The notes below the pieces were generated by a model that was not told the origin of the DNA, searched no databases, and saw nothing but the letters and a program-made list of their open reading frames with translations. The position numbers and the translations under genes are program-made. Positions 7,924-15,589 of a stretch of DNA of 64,000 bases are shown here, in pieces; within the stretch, counting starts at the first letter, position 1; each line of letters begins with the position of its first letter. This DNA comes from DB1 sp049323655 (lineage in GTDB: Bacteria > Desulfobacterota > Desulfobulbia > Desulfobulbales > SURF-16), in NCBI GenBank assembly GCA_049323655.1, contig JBMONO010000006.1:1-64000 (forward strand), read 5' to 3'.

Positions 7924-8331
7924 TCACTTTGCATAGCGGCGAAAACGGACATGGCCAAAGACATGGCTGATCTCCACCCGGCCGTCCGGCAGATGCTCTT
8001 CCACCGCCTGGCGGCTGGTGGTGGAGTAAACCGGGATCAGACCAAGACGATGAGCCTCCCCCACGGCCAGAAAGGTGGCGCCGAATTCCCCTTGGACGAG
8101 GACAAAATCACCGGGCCGGGCCGCGGCGGCCAGCCAGGCAAAAACCGACGCCAGATACGGACCGAGATCGTCGATCTCCGGCGGTACCTGGGACCAGAGC
8201 AGTTGCACGGCCGCGGGCGGTTCGACGATGCGGCCGATGCCGAGGGAGAGGCGGGCGTCCTCTTCCTGCTGCGCGGTGAGGCGGTGGTTGAAAAGGAGGA
8301 AGAGGGCCGGTTTTTCAGGGTCGATTGACAT
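7924..8331 (-). CDS. csx20: Csx20-like CRISPR ring nuclease
   Basis: This 135-residue protein begins MSIDPEKPALFLLFNHRLTAQQEEDA and contains a conserved core RPGDFVLVQGEFGATFLAVGEA followed by GLIPVYSTTSRQAVEEHLPDG and a basic C-terminus (HVRFRRYAK). The order and motifs agree with my recollection of the Csx20 family, a small ring nuclease that linearises cyclic tetra-adenylate and so turns off type III signalling. The N-terminal FLLFNH...EDAR and the STT motif are the basis of the call. It lies 15 bp downstream of mazF and upstream of the repeat block that separates it from the Card1-like gene. A structural comparison with Csx15, Csx16 and Csx20 would settle the subfamily. Confidence 0.75.
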   Translation of the reverse strand: MSIDPEKPALFLLFNHRLTAQQEEDARLSLGIGRIVEPPAAVQLLWSQVPPEIDDLGPYLASVFAWLAAAARPGDFVLVQGEFGATFLAVGEAHRLGLIPVYSTTSRQAVEEHLPDGRVEISHVFGHVRFRRYAK

Positions 8332-8346
8332 GGGGATTTCTTTTTC

Positions 8347-8685
8347 TCACCCTGCAATTATTTCATTGAGACCTTCAATCACGAGATTTAATTGCCCGGC
8401 GGTGGCTTTCCCGATTTTTTGCCCAAGGCGATTGATTGACAGCGTTCTGATCTGACTTATTTTCACCCAGGATTTTTTCGGAAGTTTTATGCCGTCAAGC
8501 TCCAGAGTCAACGGGAAAGCGGCTTTTTGCGGCTGGCTTGTTATTGCAACAGCGATCACTGTTCCCGAGTGTTTGTTGAAAACCTCCTGACTCAAGATAA
8601 GCACGGGTCTGAGACCTGACTGCTCATGGCCGATAGTGGGATTCAAGTTTGCCCAATAAATCTCGCCCCTTAATATTCCGGCCAT
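8347..8685 (-). CDS. mazF: MazF/PemK-type toxin
   Basis: This 112-residue protein begins MAGILRGEIYWANLNPTIGHEQSGLRPVLILS, the classic PemK/MazF opening with RGEIYWA and the GxEQ..RPVLI loop. The C-terminal KISQIRTLSINRLGQKIG is also typical. It is a sequence-specific mRNA interferase. Its start overlaps the end of the antitoxin gene by 16 bp, as in standard modules. It is followed directly by the Csx20-like gene, so both may share a transcript. Confidence 0.95.
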   Translation of the reverse strand: MAGILRGEIYWANLNPTIGHEQSGLRPVLILSQEVFNKHSGTVIAVAITSQPQKAAFPLTLELDGIKLPKKSWVKISQIRTLSINRLGQKIGKATAGQLNLVIEGLNEIIAG

Positions 8686-8912
8686 TCTTCTCTCTCCGCG
8701 GAAATTCCTTCATCGGCAAGGGCCTGTTCAAATTCCGGGTTCAATTTCGCGCATTCGACCGCTAACCGATTTTGCTCAACCTTGTTCAACTTTTCTCGGA
8801 TCGCTTCCTGAATGGCCTTGCTCCGATTGGGAAAAGCACGGGATTTGACCAGAATATCAAGACGGTTTAAAATATCTTCTTCAATTGAGATAGCGATTTT
8901 TGCGGTTGCCAT
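8670..8912 (-). CDS. Ribbon-helix-helix antitoxin of the MazF pair
   Basis: This 80-residue protein has a MetJ/Arc/CopG-type N-terminus (KIAISIEEDILNRLDILVKSR, then NRSKAIQEAIREKL), expected to dimerise and bind DNA. The acidic C-terminus (EFEQALADEGISAEREEWPEY) would neutralise the toxin. A strong AGGAGGTG site precedes the ATG, and a 21-bp palindromic sequence lies just upstream. It overlaps mazF by 16 bp. Confidence 0.93.
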   Translation of the reverse strand: MATAKIAISIEEDILNRLDILVKSRAFPNRSKAIQEAIREKLNKVEQNRLAVECAKLNPEFEQALADEGISAEREEWPEY

Positions 8913-8925
8913 GATTTCACCTCCT

Positions 8926-8946
8926 GGTATTACAATATATCATACC
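8926..8946 (-). promoter_or_regulatory. Palindromic candidate operator of the MazF module
   Basis: GGTAT and ATACC flank an AT-rich centre, giving an imperfect 21-bp palindrome 14 bp upstream of the antitoxin start and overlapping the likely -10 region. Ribbon-helix-helix antitoxins usually bind such sites to repress their own operon. The assignment rests on position and symmetry only. Confidence 0.45.
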
Positions 8947-9161
8947 CAGATGTTTGGCAACAGGCAAGGCATGATACAGGCCGACGGGGCATGCACGGCG
9001 TTTTGTCCGACGGGAACGACCAGCAGGATCAAAACACCGAGACAGCCACCCTTGCCGTTGCCGCCCTGCTCCCTGGCCGCATCCTTCTCGCACTCCTCGT
9101 ACATGATGTAATCGAGGGCGTCGTCATCATGGAAGATGTTGTCGTTGTCGTCGTTTGGCAT
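8940..9161 (-). CDS. Small acidic protein with one predicted membrane segment
   Basis: This 73-residue ORF has an acidic start (MPNDDNDNIFHDDDALDYIMYEECEKD), a Gly-rich linker (EQGGNGKGGCLG) and a hydrophobic stretch VLILLVVPVG. GGGAG lies at good distance from the ATG. The first 55 residues look like a genuine small membrane protein. The last 20 (NAVHAPSACIMPCLLPNIWV) look less natural and may follow a frameshift or truncation. I do not recognise a family. It runs toward the MazF module and overlaps its promoter region. Confidence 0.5.
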   Translation of the reverse strand: MPNDDNDNIFHDDDALDYIMYEECEKDAAREQGGNGKGGCLGVLILLVVPVGQNAVHAPSACIMPCLLPNIWV

Positions 9162-9249
9162 GGAAACTCCCGCGTTACAGGCATATTACCCGGTCCTCGA
9201 AAGGGATAAAAAACGAGGGCGACATAAAAACCATCATGAAGAGATCGAT

Positions 9250-9540
9250 ATGATGAACACAATATTTAACCCGCCGCACCCCGGCGAAGTGCTCAGGGAA
9301 GAGATTCTGAAACCTCTGGGGCTTCCCGTCAACATCGCGGCTCATCTGCTTGGCGTCAGCCGGAAGTCTCTTTCCAAGATTGTCAACTGCCAGGGCGGCA
9401 TTACTGCCGAGATAGCAATCCGGCTGGAAATGGCCTTCAAACCGAGCGCCGAATCGTGGCTGCGGCATCAGATCGCCTATGATTTGTGGCAGGCCAGACA
9501 GAAGGTGAATTTTCATGTCAAACCCATTGGCGGCAAATAA
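9250..9540 (+). CDS. higA: HigA-type antitoxin without visible partner
   Basis: This 96-residue protein begins MMNTIFNPPHPGEVLREEILKPLGLPVNIAA and carries a lambda-repressor-like helix-turn-helix (AAHLLGVSRKSLSKIVNCQGGIT), the standard HigA/VapI architecture. HigA normally follows a RelE-like HigB toxin, but no HigB-sized reading frame exists between the small membrane protein and this start. It is one of few plus-strand genes here and converges on the csm6-like gene. It may be an orphan antitoxin, or a repressor reused locally. ATG at 9253 is an alternative start. Confidence 0.88.
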   Translation: MMNTIFNPPHPGEVLREEILKPLGLPVNIAAHLLGVSRKSLSKIVNCQGGITAEIAIRLEMAFKPSAESWLRHQIAYDLWQARQKVNFHVKPIGGK

Positions 9541-9569
9541 TGTTGCGTCAAATGTTCGCGATGCGCTGC

Positions 9570-10853
9570 TCAATTATTCCAGCTGTATGCCGACGGCAAT
9601 TGCGGCGGCATGGTATGAAGGAGGCGCATCGTTTTTGTTTCTTCAAGCAGCATGGGAAGAAAATTTTCTTCCATCCAGGCCCGCAAATCTTCCCATGTTT
9701 CCCGTTGCACCGAAGCAAACCCATGGGCAAGGATGGATTCGTTACGCATCTGAAGATATCCCAGCAAAGCGGGAAGATGCGCAGCTGCAAAACCGCTGGC
9801 CGGTCCGCTGGTTAATTTCCCCACCATCATCCAGGCGGCGTAAAGCCCGGCTTGATGCTTACCATCGCGGTTTACAAAGATATCTATCCCGGCCGGAATG
9901 CGTTCCGGCGGGATGTCTGAAGTATCAATTTCGCACATGGTGCGCAAAAGCCACTGAGCGGACCACTCGATAAGTCGATAAACGCGAGCCACTGCGTCGT
10001 CGTAACGACCTTGGGTTGCCCGACGTTCGGCGTTGCGCCAGAGGTCGAAAATGCGCAGGGGTTCCTGCTTGGTCGACTCTTTCACAAGCGATTTGAGCAC
10101 GCCAAGATGCATGCCAAGATCTCCACTGACAAACGTTGCATAAATTTCAAGAAGGCGTAGGGCTTCGGCATGGTCGAAGCGGTCCCAGGCGGCAAAGGCG
10201 TTGGACAGGTCACGGCTGCGGGACAGGCGGCTGCCCAGAACCCTATCTCGTGGTTGCGGAATGGAGGCGAGACCATCCGCCGACTCATCATAGGCAAAAC
10301 GCCGCCAGGCGGACAGATACGGGGTCATGGCCCGTTGGAGCCTGACCGCGTCGATATTGGCCAGCACGCTGGCCTCGGTGCCGTTCCGCACCTTGACCAG
10401 ATCGGCCCTGTTGCCGGTGACAAGTTGCAGATCAACCCCGTCGGTTTCAAGAACGGCGGTAACCAGCGCCGCGGTCATGGTCTTGGTGCCGCCGGTGTAA
10501 TCGGCGACGATCCGCGCGCCGGGGAACCGATCCCCGAGACTGACCAGCGCCTCCCTGACAACAACCACCGCGCCGTCCAAGTCATCGGCCGGGACGGTCA
10601 CCACTTCATAAGTGTTTGCTTCGAGTCCGGCCTGGGTCGGAATATTCGGCAGAGACGATTTTTCCTCATTGTAACTTGCCTTGATGCACAGGCCTTTGCC
10701 CAGAACCTGGCTATCTGAACCCGCTTTGCCGGTACCAGGGTCTTTCCCCGAGCAGACGAAACAGACAAAATCAGGCCGCAGATCGCGGATGGCGGTGACA
10801 ATGGGCTGATGAGAGCCACCCACCGTACAGATGAGAATGGTTTTGGTGTTCAT
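9570..10853 (-). CDS. csm6: Csm6/Csx1-like CARF-HEPN ribonuclease (TIGR02710 type)
   Basis: This 427-residue protein starts MNTKTILICTVGGSHQPIVTAI, the beta1-loop of a CARF domain, and has the ligand-loop motif DYTGGTKTMTAAL at residues 118-130. The C-terminal half is helical and contains Arg370-x6-His377 (RNESILAH), a HEPN ribonuclease signature. Members of this group are RNases activated by cyclic oligoadenylate made by Cas10. The ATG at 10853 was chosen because the CARF fold begins there; the open frame extends 19 codons upstream. It is on the same strand as the csm operon but separated by a ParE-type module and a HicB-like ORF. The two CARF effectors with nuclease domains (this and the Card1-like gene) would give RNase and DNase arms. 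Confidence 0.9.
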   Translation of the reverse strand: MNTKTILICTVGGSHQPIVTAIRDLRPDFVCFVCSGKDPGTGKAGSDSQVLGKGLCIKASYNEEKSSLPNIPTQAGLEANTYEVVTVPADDLDGAVVVVREALVSLGDRFPGARIVADYTGGTKTMTAALVTAVLETDGVDLQLVTGNRADLVKVRNGTEASVLANIDAVRLQRAMTPYLSAWRRFAYDESADGLASIPQPRDRVLGSRLSRSRDLSNAFAAWDRFDHAEALRLLEIYATFVSGDLGMHLGVLKSLVKESTKQEPLRIFDLWRNAERRATQGRYDDAVARVYRLIEWSAQWLLRTMCEIDTSDIPPERIPAGIDIFVNRDGKHQAGLYAAWMMVGKLTSGPASGFAAAHLPALLGYLQMRNESILAHGFASVQRETWEDLRAWMEENFLPMLLEETKTMRLLHTMPPQLPSAYSWNN

Positions 10854-10929
10854 GACTTCATGACGGATACCCTTCCGGTTTAATAATGACTGATGATCCG
10901 CAACAGACAAATTCTGGCATACATGTCAA

Positions 10930-11211
10930 TCAGGGCATTTTTTCAGGGTCCTGGCGGTTATCGAAAACAGCATGAACGACGATTTCCTTCTCTTCCATGG
11001 TGAAAAAAATTGAAAAAGGAAACCGCCTGATAACACACCGGCGAACGTTGCGATAGACGACCTGACAACTTTCCGGGAAGCCAACGATACGCCTGACCGC
11101 CACCTCAAGGCAATCAAGAAACTCAAACCCCAGCCCCCGGCGTTGTCTTTCATACCACGCGAAAGCCGACTCGATGTCACGTCTGGCCCGGCCGGTGTAG
11201 ATGAGCTTCAT
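10930..11211 (-). CDS. parE: ParE/RelE-type toxin
   Basis: This 93-residue protein begins MKLIYTGRARRDIESAFAWYERQRRGLGFEF and continues with the RelE/ParE beta-sheet pattern (VYRNVRRCVIRRFPFSIFFTMEEKEIVVHAVFDNRQDP). RelE-like relatives cut mRNA on the ribosome and ParE-like ones poison gyrase; sequence does not decide between them. Its ATG overlaps the antitoxin stop as ATGA. It lies immediately upstream of the csm6-like gene. Confidence 0.92.
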   Translation of the reverse strand: MKLIYTGRARRDIESAFAWYERQRRGLGFEFLDCLEVAVRRIVGFPESCQVVYRNVRRCVIRRFPFSIFFTMEEKEIVVHAVFDNRQDPEKMP

Positions 11212-11435
11212 CGCCCCTGATTCCTCAGCGCCGCGTGAACCTCCTGCCAGTCATGGCGCGTCGTCTTGCCGTTCTTGTATTCAGCGTATCGCTGATCGAG
11301 TTCTTGCCTTTGCCATTCCGGCAATGGCAGTTCCGCATTACTGCGAGCGATGGAATCCCAGATATCTTCGACCAGAAGAATTTTTTCCGGGAGCGTCAGA
11401 TTATCGATTTCCTGAAGCAGGTTGTTTCGATTCAT
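11208..11435 (-). CDS. Addiction-module antitoxin of the ParE pair
   Basis: This 75-residue protein (MNRNNLLQEIDNLTLPEKILLVEDIWDSIARSN) matches the short antitoxin family whose members start with a Leu-rich helix and contain LPEKILLVEDIWDSI and PLPEWQRQELDQRY (TIGR02574 type). AAGGAGG precedes the chosen ATG by ten bases. It is coupled to the toxin by an ATGA overlap. Confidence 0.9.
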   Translation of the reverse strand: MNRNNLLQEIDNLTLPEKILLVEDIWDSIARSNAELPLPEWQRQELDQRYAEYKNGKTTRHDWQEVHAALRNQGR

Positions 11436-11566
11436 GTCATGGGCCTCCTTTCTGGCCGGCTGCCTGTTTTTTCCCAAAAAGTGACGCCGGTGAACCGTTG
11501 TTGCAGGGTGGTTGATTTAGCGACATCCTCTTCAACCTCGGGAAGAAAATGTAGCCGCATGGTCAT

Positions 11567-11821
11567 TTATCTTACCGTCTTTCGATACGTTTTTGAACTT
11601 TTTTTGTCCATGTGGCCGGATCGAAAAAAACCTGCCGCAGAGTCCCGGCCCAACTCTATTACCGTGTCAATCCACGATGTCATGGCGTCCTGGATATTGT
11701 CCAAAGCCTCCTGCCGGGTGGCGCCATGGGTCATGCAGCCCAGAAGTTCCGGCGCCTCGGCGATGAACAGCTGCTCCTCGTCACTGCAGAGATAATGCTT
11801 TCGTCGCTTTTCATGGTTCAC
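11567..11821 (-). CDS. HicB-like antitoxin fold, no HicA visible
   Basis: This 84-residue ORF with a GTG start carries the HicB pattern KHYLCSDEEQLFIAEAPELLGCMTHGATRQEALDNIQDAMTSWID, a degraded-RNase-H-like fold. It overlaps the end of csm5 by 11 bp, so it is probably co-transcribed with the csm operon. There is no HicA-sized gene on either side: csm5 is upstream and the next gene downstream is the ParE antitoxin. The C-terminal tail lacks an obvious DNA-binding domain. It could be an orphan, a solitary regulator, or a relic. Confidence 0.75.
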   Translation of the reverse strand: MNHEKRRKHYLCSDEEQLFIAEAPELLGCMTHGATRQEALDNIQDAMTSWIDTVIELGRDSAAGFFRSGHMDKKSSKTYRKTVR

Positions 11822-13316
11822 CGAGGATAGCTTTGATCTTCTGGACCTTTTCCCACTGTTTTTTCTGTTTTGGCTTTACCTTCCATTTTCCGGCCTTATC
11901 CCAGAAGTTTTTCAATGCAACGGCAATGATTTTCCGGTCCTCCGGATTGAAGCTGTCAAGCTTATTATACAGTTCCACAATATCGCTTTCCGGGGTTCCT
12001 TCTCTTTGTATGACATAAACCTGACGTTCAGCTTCGCTCATTGCGGCCAAAGCCTGCCTTTCCTGTTCCACAGCCGCTTCCTGTTCAGCTTGAAGGCGAG
12101 CTTCTTCTTCCTGTTGGGCGCGAAGATGCTCTTCGTGCAGTTCCCTTTCCCTCTGCTGATCGATGAGCATTTTTTGCCTTATTTCCTCTTCTTGTCGTTT
12201 TTTCTGCTGCAAATCTTCCCGCAGCTTCACGGCCTCGAGCGGAGTCAATTCTTCCAGAACGGCCCAGCCTAATGGGGTTACCGTTTGATTTGTCGCGTTT
12301 TTTGAATTTGCCGCCAACCAGAATGTTGTAGAGGATTCTCCTGTGTCAGGTTTTTCACCTTTCCCCTTCATGATTTTTATCTGCCTGTGTCCATCAACCG
12401 TGACACATTCAGCACCGGAATGAAACCCGAGCCGCAGGGGAATCTGTTTTTCGCTCATCCCAAAGGATACCGATGGAATACCAACAGCTTGAAATTCGGT
12501 ATCTTCCCGGCTTTTTTCTTCCCCGAAAAATTGCCTAAGTGCCGTAATGATCTCTTTTGCGGTAACAGGTTTATCAATACTGGAATTTTGCGGCACTGAA
12601 GAAATGGTAATGGAACCTAAAAAAACAGAACCAGGTACAACCACTTCAAAAATCTGTTCAGGGCCTCTTGCCTCAAAATTTGACGGTTTTTTCTTGCGGT
12701 TAACGCAATAGACAATGCGCCGTTCAATTTCGCCGACCGGCGAAAAATCGGAAACCTTGACCAGACGGAACGGATCGGTTTCAAACTTGCCGCCGACAAG
12801 GCTCTCCTCCATTTTTCTGGAATCGTGATAGCGAGGAACGCTTTGTTTCTTATTGCGATAGTTCAAAACAGCGGTACGAATGCTGCCCTTGAGCGAAGAG
12901 CCTGGAATATACGGGTTGTCCTCATGGGGGTTGAACGCAGTTCTCTTAATCTGATATTTATTAAGATTCTGTAAAACATTGCGATCACCCTGCAATGCCA
13001 TTGTTTCCTGAAAATGAGCGACAAAGGCGTCGCTTATCGCCACTGGTTTGCCATCTACCAGGTCTTTATGGCGGTTCATGAAACGATATATTTCAATCAA
13101 GGACTGAGGAGTTCCTTTCCGGCAGATGGCGGAAAATTCATCCAGCGCCTCACCGTCCAGCATACCGATGAAATCGGCGGCATCGAAACTGATAAGCTGT
13201 TTCTTCTGTTCATCCACCACAAACCCGGTTGGCTCATACACTTCATCACTGCCGACATGGATGGGGCTGATGGTGCGTAAAAGGAAATGGATCGTTGTCT
13301 GCGTTGGTATGTTCAT
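11811..13316 (-). CDS. csm5: Csm5, RAMP subunit of the type III-A complex, with coiled-coil extension
   Basis: This 501-residue protein begins with a RAMP fold (FLLRTISPIHVGSDEVYEPTGFVVD) and has the Gly-rich turn PYIPGSSLKGSIRTAVLNYR at residues 135-154, typical of Csm5, which caps the 3' end of the crRNA. Residues about 360-435 are almost entirely Glu, Gln, Arg, Lys and Ala, predicting a long coiled coil. A basic helix region (WDKAGKWKVKPKQKKQWEKVQKI) follows. Usual Csm5 proteins are about 350-400 residues, so the C-terminal third is extra. The start overlaps the csm4 stop as ATGA. The extension could tether another protein. Confidence 0.92.
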   Translation of the reverse strand: MNIPTQTTIHFLLRTISPIHVGSDEVYEPTGFVVDEQKKQLISFDAADFIGMLDGEALDEFSAICRKGTPQSLIEIYRFMNRHKDLVDGKPVAISDAFVAHFQETMALQGDRNVLQNLNKYQIKRTAFNPHEDNPYIPGSSLKGSIRTAVLNYRNKKQSVPRYHDSRKMEESLVGGKFETDPFRLVKVSDFSPVGEIERRIVYCVNRKKKPSNFEARGPEQIFEVVVPGSVFLGSITISSVPQNSSIDKPVTAKEIITALRQFFGEEKSREDTEFQAVGIPSVSFGMSEKQIPLRLGFHSGAECVTVDGHRQIKIMKGKGEKPDTGESSTTFWLAANSKNATNQTVTPLGWAVLEELTPLEAVKLREDLQQKKRQEEEIRQKMLIDQQRERELHEEHLRAQQEEEARLQAEQEAAVEQERQALAAMSEAERQVYVIQREGTPESDIVELYNKLDSFNPEDRKIIAVALKNFWDKAGKWKVKPKQKKQWEKVQKIKAILGEP

Positions 13317-14350
13317 AACGGCCCCTCAATTTCACATGGCAGGGTGATGGCATAACCCTGCATCACTGTTCGATCATCGGCCTTTGACAGACCAGTGACC
13401 GCGCTGCCGATATAAGGACTTTTGGAATGCTGCTGACCGCCAGGCACAAAAACCGCACCCTCATCCGCCATAACCACTGGATTCTTAAAAGGCTTGTTCT
13501 GATGAATAAGAGCTGCGCCATGCTTACCGAATCGAGTAAAAGGGGTAAAAAATGAGGCGGTAAAGCTCCCTTTTTCCGGCACACACGGGGCCAGGGTATA
13601 ACGCGCCCCCCCGCCTGATTCCGGAACTTGCATGGCTTGAATATCAACAACATTGAACCGGCCAAGTCCGGCGCTGGCATCCCGGCCAAATCCCCAGCTC
13701 CCCATATTGACAAAGGCGTTTTTTATTCGGTCAATGTCCGTGGCCTGTTCATCAAAAAGAACGAAAACAGCGAGCCTGGCATTGGGAAGATAATGGATGT
13801 TTTCAGCGGAAAACGGGGCAAACTCGCCTGTTCCCGTGGTATTCGTGAGCCGGTTCAGTGTGTTATGGGCCTGTTCAAACACACCGGAGAATTTGCGATG
13901 TGCTCCTGCGAGCAGTTTCAATTTTTTTTGTTTGTCGGCAGGAAGTGACGCCAGATGAAATTCAAAAAGAGCTTCCTCGGAACAATAATGCTCCTCTGTG
14001 AATAAAACGCGCAAATCTTCACCCACCAGAAGGTATCTTTTCTTTTTATCCTTCTTGCGGTTGACTAACCTCTGAAAACGATCTTTTTCTTGAGTGTTCT
14101 TGGGAAACAGGGTCGGAAGCAGAGGCCGAGGCATGGCAAAACAGTTTCGTCCCTCTTTGCTGATAACCGGAAAGACTGAAGAAAACATGGCAAATGGCGT
14201 CTGCCCATAACAAGCGATCCAACGGTCAAGCCCCTCGTTCAGCACCTCGGATTCATTGGCCTGCCAGCAAAAATGCCCGAAAATGGTATCCCCCTTCAAT
14301 GGTGTGCCAAAAGGGGCTTCCGGCTGGATGATAATTGTATATAATTTCAC
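13313..14350 (-). CDS. csm4: Csm4, RAMP subunit binding the crRNA 5' handle
   Basis: This 345-residue protein starts VKLYTIIIQPEAPFGTPLKGDTIFGHFCW, a typical Csm4 opening, and ends in Gly-rich RAMP motifs (FGRDASAGLGRFNV; the last part includes GYAITLPCEI). Csm4 pairs with Cas10 at the base of the complex and holds the 5' handle of the crRNA. A GTG start with GAGAGG six bases upstream is used; the neighbouring ATG is followed at once by a stop. It lies 26 bp downstream of csm3 and overlaps csm5 by four bases. Confidence 0.93.
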   Translation of the reverse strand: MKLYTIIIQPEAPFGTPLKGDTIFGHFCWQANESEVLNEGLDRWIACYGQTPFAMFSSVFPVISKEGRNCFAMPRPLLPTLFPKNTQEKDRFQRLVNRKKDKKKRYLLVGEDLRVLFTEEHYCSEEALFEFHLASLPADKQKKLKLLAGAHRKFSGVFEQAHNTLNRLTNTTGTGEFAPFSAENIHYLPNARLAVFVLFDEQATDIDRIKNAFVNMGSWGFGRDASAGLGRFNVVDIQAMQVPESGGGARYTLAPCVPEKGSFTASFFTPFTRFGKHGAALIHQNKPFKNPVVMADEGAVFVPGGQQHSKSPYIGSAVTGLSKADDRTVMQGYAITLPCEIEGPL

Positions 14351-14376
14351 ATCGCACCTCTCTGGGCGTAGTTGAA

Positions 14377-15084
14377 TCAGGCTAAGGGTAAAATCTCCGC
14401 AAATTTTTTCTGTCGATCATCATCGGCAAAATGGAATTTGATTCTGCCATACCCGCGACTGCCGCTGCCGCCCAAGGCGTCGTATTCCAGCATTTTCATC
14501 CCTTCAAGGAGAAACACTTCAAGCACTCCATCACCATCTTCCAGCTCTTTTAAGGTGATGGCAAAATCAAAGCAGAGCCCGGCAACCACTCGTTCGGTAA
14601 ACCTCAAACTTTTGCCTTGGGCAGTCCCCTGGATTCTATCAATGGCGGTTTCAGCCTTGATTTCCGTTGCGGCAAAATTCCCCGACTCCAGCATTATTCG
14701 GGACGCTTCATTCAGAGGACAATCGGCAAATGAGGCCCTGGTCGGACCGACTTCCCTGGCGGCATCTCCTTCGGCACCACTGATCCCGAAGAGACGGAGA
14801 ATTTTCAAGCCTTCCTTTTTTTTGTCATCAGTGACATTTTTCAAAGATGACGTCCCCAGCGGCTTGCCTTCCCTTGGATCGATCAGGCCGCTGCGCATTT
14901 CAAGCAGGGAACGGATTTTTCCTTTCAGGGATGAACCTGGAATATATGGCTCTCCCGTATGGGGATTAATGACTACCGGCTTATCGGTGCCGCCTATGCG
15001 CATTTCACTGTCGCCTGCGCCGATATGCAGGCCGCTGATAAGTTCAATGGTGCCTCTGATCTGTTTGATACTGGTCAATTTCAT
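14377..15084 (-). CDS. csm3: Csm3, backbone RAMP and target-RNA ribonuclease
   Basis: This 235-residue protein shows the Csm3 opening LHIGAGDSEMRIGGTDKPV, with Asp34 matching the Asp that cuts target RNA every six nucleotides in characterised complexes. The Gly loop YIPGSSLKGKIRSLLE and the terminal Gly-rich ALGGSGSRGYGRIKF complete the RAMP signature. Several copies line the crRNA in the mature complex. The conserved Asp suggests that target cleavage, which ends Cas10 activation, is intact. A GAGAGGAAA site precedes the ATG. Confidence 0.95.
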   Translation of the reverse strand: MKLTSIKQIRGTIELISGLHIGAGDSEMRIGGTDKPVVINPHTGEPYIPGSSLKGKIRSLLEMRSGLIDPREGKPLGTSSLKNVTDDKKKEGLKILRLFGISGAEGDAAREVGPTRASFADCPLNEASRIMLESGNFAATEIKAETAIDRIQGTAQGKSLRFTERVVAGLCFDFAITLKELEDGDGVLEVFLLEGMKMLEYDALGGSGSRGYGRIKFHFADDDRQKKFAEILPLA

Positions 15085-15117
15085 CTTGTTTCCTCTCTCT
15101 GGTTTTGATCAAAGATA

Positions 15118-15534
15118 TTAATTCTTGCGAAGCGCTTTATAAAAACCCATAAAGGACTCAAAAAAATTGGTAAACACCTGCAGGTCTTCCCTGGTGTCGA
15201 CCTGACTGATCCCGTCCCGGATCAGGGCGACGAATTTATCGGTCACCAATTCCCGTCCTTTGGCATACGCGGCTTTGGCGACAATCATATGCACCCTTGG
15301 TTTGATCATGCCCCACTCATCCTTTTTGGCCTGCGCCTGGGAATTCAACCGGACAAGCTCATCGTAAAAACGGCGCAGCTGTGTGCTTTTGTTCCATTTA
15401 TCTCTTCCCTGAGTATCTCGACCTTCTCTATCAATGTCTTTGGCCAATTGTTCCGCTTTTTGAAAAAACAGTGCCGGGTCAAGTTCCCTGGCCTCTTTTG
15501 CTTTCTCATCACGCCATAATTGAATTGTTTCCAT
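15118..15534 (-). CDS. csm2: Csm2, small subunit of the type III-A complex
   Basis: This 138-residue helical protein contains ALFFQKAEQLAKDI, TQLRRFYDELVRL and VHMIVAKAAYAKGRELVTDKFVALI, all matching the Csm2 family that forms the inner filament next to Csm3. A strong AAGGAGG lies ahead of the ATG. It is placed between cas10 and csm3 as in standard csm operons. Confidence 0.93.
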   Translation of the reverse strand: METIQLWRDEKAKEARELDPALFFQKAEQLAKDIDREGRDTQGRDKWNKSTQLRRFYDELVRLNSQAQAKKDEWGMIKPRVHMIVAKAAYAKGRELVTDKFVALIRDGISQVDTREDLQVFTNFFESFMGFYKALRKN

Positions 15535-15589
15535 CCCGGCCTCCTTATCTGGATTTTTTATTGTGTATTTGCAAGTATTGGTTCAGATA

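Noticed and set aside
8970..9249. A HigB toxin upstream of higA
   Set aside because: No plus-strand frame of the right size and pattern exists there; the region carries the small acidic gene on the other strand.
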